Shown here in pieces: positions 22,349 to 34,100 of a stretch of 64,000 bases of DNA. A model generated the notes under the pieces. That model was not told the DNA's origin, made no database searches, and saw nothing but the letters and a program-made list of their open reading frames with translations. A program made the position numbers and the translations under genes. The number at the start of each line of letters is the position of its first letter. The first letter of the stretch is position 1. The stretch is from NCBI GenBank assembly GCA_964017065.1, contig OZ024786.1:2106411-2170410 (forward strand). The letters are read 5' to 3'. Source of the DNA: Haliclona indistincta. Its lineage: Eukaryota; Porifera; Demospongiae; Haplosclerida; Chalinidae.

Positions 22349-24628
22349 ATGCAGACGGCGATATCAACTACACTGCTATTGTCATCATTCTGTTGGCTCT
22401 CAGCTGCAACGAGCTGTCCCTCGTCTTCTTCAGGGAAGGGAACTAAACCACTCTACCTGCTCACTCTGGTGCCCTTTGATAGGAACGTGGGGGTCGTCTC
22501 TGGCGCTCGCATTGCTCGGGACGAGGTCAACAACCGCCCTGATCTCCTACCAGGCTACCATCTCGAGCTGATCACAGAGCGGAAAGAGCCTTGCTCGGTT
22601 TCAAGGGGTACCTTGGGACTAAGCAACTTACTCCGTTTCGCTGTCAATCCACCATGCCGTCCTCTGATCGCTGTTAGCGGTCTTAGCTGCTCTTCTCAGA
22701 TCGAGCTGTTGTCACCGATTGCAGGTCATGATGGAATTGACCTCATTCAACTCTCTGCAGCAAATTCTCTCAGACTTCAAACGGAAAACGACCGTTTTCC
22801 GCATCTTTGGACATTGTTAGGCCCAGCCACTGGCTATTCAGATGCAGTTTTGTCAATGATGGAACAGTTCAACTGGACAAGAGTGGGTATAGTCTACAAT
22901 AGTGGAAGTGTATTTGCTGCAGAAAATGCAAACTATCTTGTTCGAAATCTAACCGCCTCTCAAGGCAAGCGTGTCTTGTTCAATATAGGAGTGCTGGGCA
23001 CCAATAGAATCTACTTTGATCACATAATCAGTAACATTGTCTCTGAAGTGTCTACAATTCTCATAGTGATACTTGATCCAGTGCAAGATGCTATGTTATT
23101 ATCGCGTGTGCTTGAAAAAGAATTCGTATATCCTCAATACACTTGGATACATGTGGAGAGTAACCCACAATGGCTTCTAAATGAGGAGGTTTTGAACCAA
23201 ACTGATGTGTATAGCGGTATTCATGGACACATATTTTTGTTTCCTCATCGTCAAAATGATTCACTGGTTCTGGTATCTGGTGAAAAATATTCAGATCTTC
23301 AACGGAAATTTGCCGAAGATCTTGAACAACTTCTGGTCACAACTAATAGAAGGGATCTTTTCCTCCATGTGGATTTTGGTAGCTACATATACGACCAGGT
23401 TTGGTCACTTGCTCTAGCTTTGAACGAGTCACTTCCAATACTGAATGAGAGAAATCTCTCAATTGATAACTACACTATAGGGCAGTCTGATATTACTAAA
23501 ATTATCGAGGATCAGATGGCGAATCTCAGTTTTCAAGGTGCAGGTGGATGGGTGAAATTTGATAAGTTTCGAAGTGTTTCTACACCAGTCAATGTTTTCT
23601 GGATGATTGACAATAGTGGAACACAAAAACGAGTCGGTATCTACAACTCCTCAAATCCTAAAGCATTTCGTGTCAACTTAAATGCCAATTCACTACCCAA
23701 AGACAACTTGGAGCCTGAATACTCTCTCATTTTGTTACCTATTGCTATAGTAATGTATACACTAACCGGAGTAGTGACCATTTTTACTACTATACAACTT
23801 GTCCTTTTCTTGTTTCTTCACTTCAAAGGAGACAAAAGCATCAAAGCAACAAGTCCGTACCTTAGCTTGCTAATGTTTGTTGGATGCTATCTTCTGTTGT
23901 TAGCTTCCGTTGCTGTGATCACTAATGCTACATTCTTTCCGATAATTTCAATGAACGAAGTGCTGCAAATAGCTCTTTATTGTGCTGATGTTTTACCAAC
24001 GCTTAATGGAATAAATTTGATACTTGTGACACTATGTATCAAGTTGTTACGAGTCTATAGAATATTTTCGTCGAAATTGATACGTGATCTTGGCAAACTT
24101 TGGAGTGGTTGTTCCTTATTTGTAGTGATACTCGGGCTAACTATTCTTCCTAATCTTGTTGTGCTGCCTCTACTAGCACTAAGACCTTTCGACCACGATA
24201 TCTACACCATCAATGTGCGCAGAGACAATCGAATTGTGCGACAAGTGCATTTTGTATTCGGAAGTGACAGCTACATAGCCCTTGGTGGATTCATAATATT
24301 CTACATCACAACATTCGCTCTGTTCACTCTACTGCTTGCAATAAGTACACGGAAGATCAAGTATAAAGACTTCAAAGATACAAAGAAGATCACTCTTTTT
24401 GTAGCAGTCCTGGTGTGTGCGCTGGCGTTTATTCAGCCTCTTTTTATCGTGTTTTACTTTTTGGGAAATGAACCTTTTGCAAATACCGCTCTCGTTTGCA
24501 GCAACCTGCTGATAACTAGTGCCTCTCAAATCATTCTCTTCTCACCGAAAATACTACCAACACTCTTATCGATGCTGTGTTATCAGTTACCGTCAGCAAC
24601 AACAGACAAAAGTAAAAGTAGATTATAG
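22349..24628 (+). CDS. class C (GABA-B-like) G-protein-coupled receptor, paralog C
   Basis: This intronless receptor has about 759 residues from the ATG at 22349, which opens a signal peptide (MQTAISTTLLLSSFCWLSA). An upstream in-frame ATG at 22304 lies before a possible 3' splice site. The ligand-binding domain covers about residues 25-450 and includes SGLSCSSQ and QLSAANS. The seven helices lie at about 460-740 with RVYRIFSSKLIRD after TM3 and SPKILPTLL in TM7. It lies in opposite orientation to A and B. Its start and its TM3, TM6 and TM7 have diverged from A and B, but 23360-23700 is nearly identical to them. The C-terminal tail is very short. Confidence 0.9.
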   Translation: MQTAISTTLLLSSFCWLSAATSCPSSSSGKGTKPLYLLTLVPFDRNVGVVSGARIARDEVNNRPDLLPGYHLELITERKEPCSVSRGTLGLSNLLRFAVNPPCRPLIAVSGLSCSSQIELLSPIAGHDGIDLIQLSAANSLRLQTENDRFPHLWTLLGPATGYSDAVLSMMEQFNWTRVGIVYNSGSVFAAENANYLVRNLTASQGKRVLFNIGVLGTNRIYFDHIISNIVSEVSTILIVILDPVQDAMLLSRVLEKEFVYPQYTWIHVESNPQWLLNEEVLNQTDVYSGIHGHIFLFPHRQNDSLVLVSGEKYSDLQRKFAEDLEQLLVTTNRRDLFLHVDFGSYIYDQVWSLALALNESLPILNERNLSIDNYTIGQSDITKIIEDQMANLSFQGAGGWVKFDKFRSVSTPVNVFWMIDNSGTQKRVGIYNSSNPKAFRVNLNANSLPKDNLEPEYSLILLPIAIVMYTLTGVVTIFTTIQLVLFLFLHFKGDKSIKATSPYLSLLMFVGCYLLLLASVAVITNATFFPIISMNEVLQIALYCADVLPTLNGINLILVTLCIKLLRVYRIFSSKLIRDLGKLWSGCSLFVVILGLTILPNLVVLPLLALRPFDHDIYTINVRRDNRIVRQVHFVFGSDSYIALGGFIIFYITTFALFTLLLAISTRKIKYKDFKDTKKITLFVAVLVCALAFIQPLFIVFYFLGNEPFANTALVCSNLLITSASQIILFSPKILPTLLSMLCYQLPSATTDKSKSRL

Positions 24629-24984
24629 TGTATAGATAATAATGCATAGAATAACAAGATTTTGTAAAGAAGAACTCACTTAATTTTAATACAACAATTG
24701 CAAGTGAAGTAACTAAAAGTACGCTAGTCCACAAACCCTCGGCATGTCATCAGTGCACATTGTAGTGCTCACTCCTTAGTTTCGGTTTGCAGCAGAGCCT
24801 GTTTACAGCTAGTGCCGATCTGCTAACCATGCATAATTATATTTAAACTGTAGAGCTGATCAGAATACTGTAAAGTGCTGGTCACAGGTGTGTCATGTGG
24901 GCATGACCATGCATGAACACATGCTTGAGTATAGCTAGCCTTGAAAAATTGCTGTATAGGCTTCAATAGACATTAATTTTCTTG

Positions 24985-25190
24985 TGATGAATTGCACATA
25001 ATATTTCTTGTTTAATATCACAATAGAATTCACCACCATCTAAAGGACACTGTTGATGGTCCTAAACACTTGTTTTCCAATACCTAGTAACCTTTGAAAT
25101 GAACACGTCTTTTTTAGACACAACAAAACCATTGTCCTATTGCATTCTTTGAGATTCCACTGTAAATAAATTATTTTCAATAAATTAAAT
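24985..25190. repeat. dispersed repeat, copy 1 (second copy at 30303-30505)
   Basis: The two copies share blocks such as GGACACTGTTGATGG, CTAAACACTTGTTT, TTGTCCTATTGCATTCTT and GAGATTCCACTGTA in the same order and orientation. The family is not recognised. Confidence 0.75.
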
Positions 25191-25582
25191 TAGCTAGAAA
25201 TTTGATGCAGCAAAGATACGTGAAAAATATTTTTTCATGATTTGCAATTCTTTTCTGAATAAAAGAAAAATTAACTCTAAAAGTTAACGAAAAACTAAAA
25301 GTTTATACGGATGATGCTTGCAAAAGAGGAACAGGAATTTAAAAGGAATAATGGAACAAGATGGACATTAGTACTTGATTGAGCCAGGGCATTCAGTGGT
25401 GATGTATCCAGGATGTGGATAAGTAGGGTGCTCAAACCCTCCAGTAATTGCTGGTTATACACAAAAATTAATAGCATTGCACATTCCAGGAAATTTGACT
25501 TAGGCACACTTACACTCCAGCACAGATTTTATGAATAACAAGTAAAGTAAAAAAGTTTTAATAAAAAAACTAAAAATTGTAG

Positions 25583-25713
25583 GGATGATGCTTGCAAAAG
25601 TAAAGGAACAAGATGGGATGATGCTTGCAAAAGTAAAAGAGCAAGATGGGATGATGCTTGCAAAAGTAAAGGAACAAGATGGGACGATGCTTGCAAAGTA
25701 AAGGAACAAGATG
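25583..25713. repeat. 33-bp tandem repeat, about four units
   Basis: The unit GGGATGATGCTTGCAAAAGT followed by AAAGGAACAAGAT is repeated about four times with few changes. A single related unit (GGATGATGCTTGCAAAAG) occurs at 25309-25326. Confidence 0.88.
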
Positions 25714-26387
25714 GGAAAAGCAAATTCTTATTGTATTGTCAAAATCAGAAGAGCTAGCTAGACAGCAACATAGATCGATCAATACATGTTCCTGTACCTT
25801 AATAAAAAAATATAGAAATGGGCTCCAAACACCGCGACAGCTGAAGCTGCCTTCTACAGCCACCAGAAATAACCAATAATAAACCAATGGTTGTCCTGGT
25901 GACATAATAGTTGTTACGTATTAATTGTTACAATCCTTTACTTAACAAGACATAATAGGGGATTTGACACAAATGGTAGCGCGTTAGAAATAACCAACGC
26001 TTATGTCTCTCAAGACATGTTATCTCTGGGCTACATGAGACGTGTATATTGCAACAATTTCCAATACAACAATGATTTTACTCAGGGACCTCGAAGACAG
26101 TACTCTTATGAAATAACTGACCTGGTGAGAAATTGTTTTTTAGATACGTACTGTATAATTATTATTCAGCTTATAATTATTATTCAGTTATATGTTACTA
26201 AGTACCTCTCGAAAGAATAACACATGCAGTAAAAATATATTGTGCACGAGTACAAATTCATCAGATCTTCAAGAACCATTTTTGTCGTGATGTTTGGAAT
26301 AAAAGTTTAGTTCAGTCAATTGACAAAGCTTTGCAAGCATTTACCAAATATAAACACAATATTACAAGGCACACAGGAGCATCAAAA

Positions 26388-27848
26388 TCATGTAGCAGTG
26401 TTGTTGGGAACAGTAGTACCAGCTGCTCTTGCATCGGCAGCTGTAAGCAGTACAGCTAGATACACTACTATGACAAAAATGACTAATGCTATCAATGCAC
26501 AGAAAACTGAGGCAATGATGCAATATAGAGAGTGAAGTGCTTTCTTTCTGGCAATTCGTTGATTCTTTTCTTTTGTGCTCTGTATTGGTTTAAAATAATA
26601 GTACAATCATTATTCTAGTCAGGTCAGATACATCTTTTCTCTAACCATTATTTTTTTCAGGCTATAAAAAAAATTTGTCTAGTAAAAGTGCTAAATTTCT
26701 ATTATGTATACTGAATTCAAGCCTGTAACTTTAGTGAGTGATCTTTGGTTAGGCTTTAGTACATATACACATGACCTCAGGTCAATCAGATGGCTCAAAA
26801 TGTGTCACCTGCCCGAACATTAAAAGTTAATTAGTTTTTAATGTGCTCTTGTTGGCAAGCAAAGAACAGCTGCAGTCAAGCTAAAGAACACAGAGGCCAT
26901 GCAGCAGTTACAGTAGTGGCATAATTGCACTGTAAGGACTATACTTCTCACCTGGCGAGCAAAGACCAGTGCTGGTATTGTACAGAGGAGCAGGTATGGA
27001 GCACAAACTAAACTCCAAAACACACTCAAAGTAAGAGAGATCCAAAAGAGCTCTCCCATTGGTGCAGATTGTGGCTGAGAATATTAAGCAGAATCACATT
27101 ATAAAGACTGAGGACAAATGAAACCTAGCTTGTTTGCTAATAATGTATTTTACATGCACTATTGTACTGTATAATACTCACAGCTGATGGAGTCTGAGCC
27201 TTTGCCGAGTCAGTGTATACAGCCGAAAATTGCATTCCTGTTGCATGAATAGTAACGAGACATCGTGAATGGCATCAGATATAACATACTAAAAACAATT
27301 ACAATGTTATGAATACAGCAACACAGACTTATGTGTTTGTGAACTCTTTAGTGGTATGGTGAATCAGTGCTACCGGCATTACCTGACTTAGAATTTATTC
27401 TAGTACACCGTGTACTGTCAACCTGTTCATCTGCACAAGAATTCAGCTCTTGCCGTATAGTTAAAATGCACCAACAATGGCTGCTTACCGGTAACATCAC
27501 TGGCCGTTTGTGAAATATCGTATTTTTCCCTCAGTTTAGCAGACAGTGTTTTGCGATCGATGGTCACCAGAGCGTCAGTGATATCCTTCCACGAAGCAGA
27601 CGGTGTTGTGTCCAGCCAGTACTTGAACATATCAATCTTCCATCGTTCAACCGTACCCTGAGGCGATTCTTCCCTGATCTTTTGCAACTTGCTTGGAGGC
27701 ACCCCCAAAGTCACGCCGAAATGATACCATTCATTTACTTCTACCAGCTCTGTTGACAACTGGACGATGGTTGGAGCGGGGATATCTGTACAACGCAGAC
27801 GGATAGTTACAATACTTGAAACTGCAAGGCACTCTTACTGTCAGACAT
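26388..27848 (-). CDS. Death-domain protein with C-terminal two-helix CD225/dispanin-like membrane module
   Basis: Five exons with phase-compatible GT-AG junctions give about 225 residues: 27848-27839 (MSD plus one base), 27785-27489, 27237-27182, 27074-26952 and 26579-26388. Residues 12-95 resemble a Death domain: NEWYHFGVTLGVP, KLQKIREE, MFKYWLDTTPSASWKDITDA and LSAKLREKYD reproduce the W..LG..L and WL....SW..L..AL pattern. Residues 120-200 hold two hydrophobic helices, FWISLTLSVFWSLVCAPYLL running into IPALVFARQ, then RIARKKALHSLYCIIASVFC and following residues. This helix, basic loop, helix order resembles the CD225 (IFITM/dispanin) domain. The Death domain suggests homotypic signalling at a membrane. 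The Death call is firmer than the CD225 call. Exon 1 contributes only ten coding bases and is supported by its splice phase. Confidence 0.72.
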
Positions 27849-28429
27849 GGTGCTAGTTCTCTGATCCTGCAATGCAAGCACGGGTGTGGCTCGAAAGGTC
27901 GACAAGCACTATCTATGAATATTGTTTACGTCAGCACCTCAGGGGATCGGGAATAATTAGTGTACTCAACTAGCTAGCCGTGCACGACAGTGGTAGTGCT
28001 TCTCGCAGTGTTTGTACTACTATATATATTAAGGAAGATAATGCTTTGATATTCCAGCAAAACTATTCTATAGATGTTTATGCACTATAAATCCTTAGTA
28101 TTGTGAATAACCTGTGGTATGAAGAATGAAATAGTTGTTATGCTTTAGTTTCTGTGTGTTGTGGCTTGCTCAGAAGCGCAGTATGTCTTTAAACACCCCA
28201 GTTAGTTGTACAAAGAGCTGAAATTATGGATAATATCAACAGTCTATACCTAGAGGAAAGTGTAGTCAAGCCTGGTTTCTGTCTATCAGAGCTGCAGACC
28301 AGCATTCTGGTTCTAGCTGCAACAATGCAGCACAGGACGTCTTAAAATGCAGCCATTTAGTTACAAAATTCAAATATCCAACAAGAACGCTCCAGACATG
28401 TTGAAATATTTCTCCTTGAAGCACATTCC
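27849..28429. other. intergenic, nothing recognised
   Basis: No exon, repeat or RNA gene is supported. It should contain the promoter of the Death-domain gene near 27849-28050. Confidence 0.4.
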
Positions 28430-29093
28430 GATAGTAAGTTCTAGTGATCATTTCTAGTGATTCTAGTGATCACTATAGCGATCATTCCTTTACTAGTACT
28501 ACTGTTAATATCACCAGCACTATCACGAGCAATTAACCTGACCAGGATCAAACCATTTCTGGATGAGTTCCAGTCGTGCTACAGGGACAGCTGTCGCTGG
28601 TACTCAACTGTATACTTCATCGTGTGGATTGCCGGGGTTTGTGTCCATACAAAGCCAAACAGTGTCCATGATATACATACAAGCTTTATTCATGATCCTA
28701 TTGAGTACTCACTGCTTGATCCGTCCATACCAGAGCACATCACAGACACTCTTGTTCTCAGCGATGTTAACTTTCTTCTTGCTCTTATGCAGTCAAAGAC
28801 AAATTAAGTCTGAATATAATCATGTTAACTCATGTACTAGTGCTCATTCCCATACTGGGCATCAGTCCTTGGTTTGTGGGTGTGTCTCTAGTAAAATGTG
28901 GTGTATGCAGATATCTTTATCACAAACTGATCAAAAGAGGGCAGCAGCCATTAGCTTCAATTCCAACAGGGAATATTACGAGGAACGGCTACCATCACTA
29001 CCAAGTGTACCATGCAGTACAGGAGGTGCGTCTTCATGACAGTAATGAGAGCCTCTCATTGGGATTATTGATGACATCTGAATCTATTTGGTG
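28430..29093 (+). pseudogene. relic of a multi-pass membrane protein related to the beta-helix receptor family
   Basis: Hydrophobic coding fragments lie in three different frames: about 28457-28640 (ITIAIIPLLVLLLISPALSR, then RIKPFLDEFQSCYRDSCRWY), about 28650-28800 (MIYIQALFMILLSTHCLI) and 28822-29093 (LVLIPILGISPWFVGVSLVK). The order matches the last membrane helices of the family, where the equivalent motif is FKPLLDAYGGPYKDKYRFW. The divergence is far greater than between the array members, so this is an old relic or another subfamily. Frame changes indicate it is broken; cryptic introns are an alternative. Confidence 0.5.
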
Positions 29094-29534
29094 ACGCAGA
29101 GAATACCAGTATTTCCTCATAGTTTCAATGCATGCACTTTTGTGACACTAACAACTCACTGTTAATAATTATTTTTAACTCCATGGAGTTTTGATCGTGT
29201 TGTTGAGTGTTTTAAACCTGTTTATTGACTGCTGTCACTATAATTACAGAAATTTGCTATCAAGAATCTCAAATTTCATAATCATGGTTTCAAAACTAGT
29301 CTAAAATGATTGTACATGTTATAATAATAACAACCAATTCATTTGTAGCTATTACCACCCATTGCTATCATTAAAATAATGCACTGTCTATTATATAAGT
29401 ATAAAAATAATTTTTGAAAAGTGATTTTTTACCCATCTACACTGAAAATGGTATACTCATCACAGTGTATATCAACGATAAAGATTCACGCACACAATTT
29501 TCACTGTTAGAAAATAACGAGTTAAAGATCTCAA

Positions 29535-29830
29535 TCAAACAGTAGTGATTCTCATTCCAGCAGCACTGGAGAGAGACTCTTGATCTTCATATTGAGAAGA
29601 GTGATGATCAGAATCTCTAGTACAACTGAACTGATGCTCTCCGGCTCTATGTGAACCATACACTATTGATGGTGGAAATCCTAGAGGAGGTCTGTCTTCC
29701 TGATCGTTCTCCTCTGCTGCTACCAGAGATACGATATTGCAGTCGGGCCGATTATGAAGTCCTAGCTTTCCCTTGATCTTCCTAAAATCAATGTTTTGCA
29801 GCTTTACTCGAATCAATGCTGTGATACATA
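29535..29830 (-). pseudogene. C-terminal tail fragment of a beta-helix receptor
   Basis: Minus-strand reading gives VKLQNIDFRKIKGKLGLHNR, then FPPSIVYGSHRAGEHQF. This corresponds to the post-membrane tail of the intact genes (FKKIKRKLGF, then PPSIVYGSQRGEHQF). No ectodomain or membrane region precedes it, so it is an isolated 3' remnant. Confidence 0.75.
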
Positions 29831-30302
29831 CCAGTTGATCCCCTTTTGCCAAAGTGATGTACGTAATTTGGGTGTGTGACAACATTTTTCCTCAACTACA
29901 AAAAGTGGAGCCTATACTAGCTGCATCCCCGGCATTGTAGCTGCATTTCTGAGCCAATATTATCTTGACTGTTGACAACGCAGGCGACGATCGAACATAG
30001 TGAAAAACACATGCTCATGAATATTATTTGCCAACGTCTGTAGGTTAAAGCAATTAACATTGTTTTACCACTATAGCCCTTGTTAGACCACAGCCTCTAG
30101 TTAGTAACTTTATCAAATTAGATCTTGTGATGACCTACATGTAACAAACAAGAATAGATAAGGCTTCTACATGTATACCATCACTTCAGTCTATGTTGTT
30201 ATCATGCACTGTACGAGCTTGAACGCAATGCAGAGAACCCACTGATTGATGTTGGTTCTCTGATTGATGTCAGCACACCCTCAGTAAAAGCGAAGTTTAA
30301 TG

Positions 30303-30505
30303 CGGAATTGCACACATGAAGTTTGTTTATTATCACAACAGAATTCATCTCTATCCAAAGGACACTGTTGATGGTTCTAAACACTTGTTTAACAATACCC
30401 TAGTTACCTTAAAACGTAGACTGCTTCTTTAAAAACGACAAAACCCTTGTCCTATTGCATTCTTAGAGATTCCACTGTAGATATAAAATAATTTTTGAAA
30501 AGCGT
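30303..30505. repeat. dispersed repeat, copy 2 (first copy at 24985-25190)
   Basis: It shares ordered blocks GGACACTGTTGATGG, TTGTCCTATTGCATTCTT and AGATTCCACTGTA with copy 1, in the same orientation. Confidence 0.75.
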
Positions 30506-31167
30506 GGGCATTGTGAGTCTGCGGCCCCGTAGACTTGAACGAGTGGGCCGTACACGGGTCTTCCAGTGCACCTCGCATGCTGCTGCTGTTGCTGGTAGAC
30601 TCTGGAGCTTCCAAGTAATTATAACGGTGAGTATATGCTGTTGACACTTGGTACCGTCAGTCCGAGCATCCGAACTTGCGTTCGCCGAGTTTCTCACGGA
30701 CAACTATGTACTTTTCTGTTTCGTACCGGCGCCGCATAGTGCAATCAATTTCTAAAGTCTTTGTTGATGCCCTAGCACACTATGGCTAGTCACTGTGATA
30801 CATGTAGGTTGGATGAGTGCATGCACCGTTCCCGAGCAGTCTGAAAAATACGGCATCCATACAACTCAGTAATCACGTATACTCGGCTATAATGATGGCC
30901 ACTCAAGTGATTTAATGGTAAGAATTACAAGTATGACAATAATTACTATATCCAGAAAGCGTACATTTAGCTCGCGATACGTCAGTTAAAGTGCAATGAA
31001 ATTTTTTACTTAATTTGACATGGTACACTACAAGTGATAGTTGGATTAACTAATGAAGAATACTGTCTGAATCAATAGTGTGCTAGTTTTTGTTATAAGT
31101 TAGTCACTCAGTCAATCCATTGATTGTAGCTTATTTGCTTATTTCTATTTTCAACCTGTTGTAGCTG
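30506..31167. other. upstream region of beta-helix receptor D
   Basis: No gene is seen. The CTGTTGTAG just before the ATG at 31168 could be the acceptor of a 5' UTR intron. Confidence 0.4.
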
Positions 31168-34100
31168 ATGGCTGCACTACTAGTGTTACTGCTGTTGTTG
31201 GCTGTACCTCTCACTACCTCTGCTGCTAATGTCTACTATGTCACAGCTGATGATGCAGCTGGTCATGACCTGTCATGTCCTCCACACCAGATATGCCACA
31301 ACCTCTCCTACTACATCTTCCAACCTGAATACTACTTCAATTCTGACACCATCTTCATATTCTTGGAAGGTCAGCACAGCTATGACAAAGAGACTCTTGT
31401 ACAGGTCAAAAATGTACACAAACTGACTCTGAAGGGACAAGGTGAGTGGCCAGTAGCAGGACCTGAGGAGACTGTGATGCAGTCTACTGTCATTATCAAC
31501 TGCACCAGAGGAAGAGGAGGATTCATCTTTGATACTGGTTATGATATTACAATTGAATGTCTTACGATCACTAACTGTGGAAAAATTGGCTCTAATGGTG
31601 CAGCATTCAATTTTATTAATGTGCTTAACATTCATTTTCAAAAAAATTCTCTTCAGTATATCTCAGGATTTGGAATGTCTGCTATTAACTGCAATATCAT
31701 TAAAATCACTAACTGCTCTTACTATCTCTCTCAATATCCATCAATGAGCGGTGGATTGAGCGTAGTGATATATAAACAGAATCAAAGTCACTATGAAATA
31801 GACTTTTCATTCTCTAACATTACCAAGTGTCTCAGTGAAGGAATTTTTCTTTATACTAATGTGAATCTTCCTGTACACATTATCTTGACACATTTGGTTT
31901 TGTCAAAGAATAAGGCTGAAATAGAATTAAGTGCTACTAATGGGTTCTTGAGTATTTTTGGCTGTCTTTTTTTAACTGAAAAAAATTCCGGTGGTCTTAG
32001 GATTGTAGCGCAAACTCCATCAAACATCACTATTAGCAACTCACACTTTGTGGAGAGCTACGTCGATAGTCGATCTTTAGGATATGTCCGAACTCCTGAC
32101 AAATTAACTGTAAGTTGTGATGGAAGCCGTCACTCATCATTCTTATTGTCAAACTCAACAATAGTGCACAATGAAACAAAATCAGACAAAGCAGTTTTTA
32201 TAACTCATTGTTCAGATGTGCAATTGATTAACACCAAAATTACCATAGCAAATCAACTGTTTGCTGGTATTTTGATTGAAGATGTTCTCAAGGTAACTAT
32301 CACCAATTGTCTTGTTCAGGAAAGCTACAATTTGCCATCGGTCGTTTTAATAAGGAGAGTGACACGTAATTTCGATTTCACTTCAGAAATCAACAACTGC
32401 ATTTTTTCTAAAAATACAGGTGGTCACTCAGTCATCACATTATATGATGCTCAGAAGTTTATCATTGTCAACTCCAGTATATCTGACAATGGCATGACTG
32501 GTATTACTGCTATTGAAACTGATATTGAGTTTCATGGTCACAATGTGATACAGAACAACAGATACACTGAGGGAGCTGGTATCACACTGATATTACCAGG
32601 TATCATTTCAGTAAGTGACGAACTGCGCATGATTAACAACACTGCTGAGCTGAATCATGGTGGAGCAATTCTAGTGATACCTCCACCAAAACGAAGATCT
32701 TTATATAATATCAAAGAACAAGTTTATTGCACAATTGCTTTCTTGACATCAAGACATTCCAATTATAGTTCAATATTCTTCTCTGGTAATACAGCACATA
32801 GAGGAGGCGATGACATCTATGGAGCCATACTCATGGGTTGTATGACTAAACTCATTGATGTAGGTAAAATATCACATATAGGACAAAATAATGAGACATC
32901 ATGGTACTTTGACACTCCTGTCATGAAGCATCTTCACTTAACTAAATCAAGCAGGCTCTCCTCCATGTCATCTGATCCCATCATGATTTGCTTTTGTAAC
33001 AGTACTAGCAACTTACCCGACTGTTCTGATAGGACCCCACATCACATACAAACATATCCAGGACTAGAGATCAACACAACAATAGCAACAGTAGGATACT
33101 ATGGTGGTACAAGTCCTGGTGTTGTGCAAGTCAGTGCACAACATGCAAAACTGGTTCATTCCTATGGACAAGATGAGACAATCAACTGTTTCAGGCTCCA
33201 CATTCTACTGCAGAACTCATCCTCAACAACAGCATTGGTTGATATCAAGGTGAAAGGTGGCCTATGGGATCTATCACTCACTGTGGATATACTTGAGTGT
33301 CCAACAGGCTTTGTGGCTGAAGACCAAAATTCAGGACAGTATCAGTGTCACTGTGTTCCACTCTTGGCTGATAATCATGTCAAATGCAATGTGTCACTTG
33401 ATCCTTACAAATTTCTGAGATCAGACAACAGTTGGTTTGCCTACATCAACAACACTCAGTCATGTATAACAGGTACTACCAACTGTCCTTTTGATTATTG
33501 CAATCGATCCAATGTCTCATTTGACATATTGGTACCAGATCGTCAGTGTTTAGGCAGTAGAACAGGTATACTGTGTGGACAATGCCAGTCTAACCTTAGT
33601 ATTATGCTGGGATCCAACCGTTGTGGCACTTGCTCTAACTGGTATCTTTTGTTGTTACCAGTTTTTGGTCTCGCCGGTATAGTGTTAGTAGCTGTGTTGA
33701 TGTTCCTCAACTTGAGCGTCTCTGTCGGAACTATCAATGGACTACTGTTCTATGCTAACATAGTGAAGCTCAATGAAGCTTTCTACTTTCCAAATGGCAG
33801 TATTCCAGTAGTGAGTCAATTCATCTCATGGCTAAATCTTGATCTGGGTATCGAAGTGTGCTTGTTTGATGGACTGGATGGCTACTGGAACACTTGGCTA
33901 CAGTTTGCCTTTCCTGTTTACCTGTTCCTGCTCATGGGTGGTATTGTTGTGGGATGCCGCTACTCTGTATGGCTTTGCAGGTTGTGTGGTTCTCATGCTG
34001 TCCCAGCACTAGCTACACTGTTTCTGATGTCTTATACTAAAATTCTACTCACTGTCACTGATGCTCTTTCCATGTCTCAGCTGCCATGCAATGATAGTAT

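Larger units (their letters stand above)
24629..26387. other. repeat-rich intergenic region
   Basis: No gene is recognised. It contains one copy of a dispersed repeat (24985-25190) and a 33-bp tandem array (25583-25713). Confidence 0.5.

Noticed and set aside
25583..25713. CRISPR-like regular repeat
   Set aside because: The 33-bp units are directly adjacent with no unique spacers, and the genome is eukaryotic. It is an ordinary tandem repeat.
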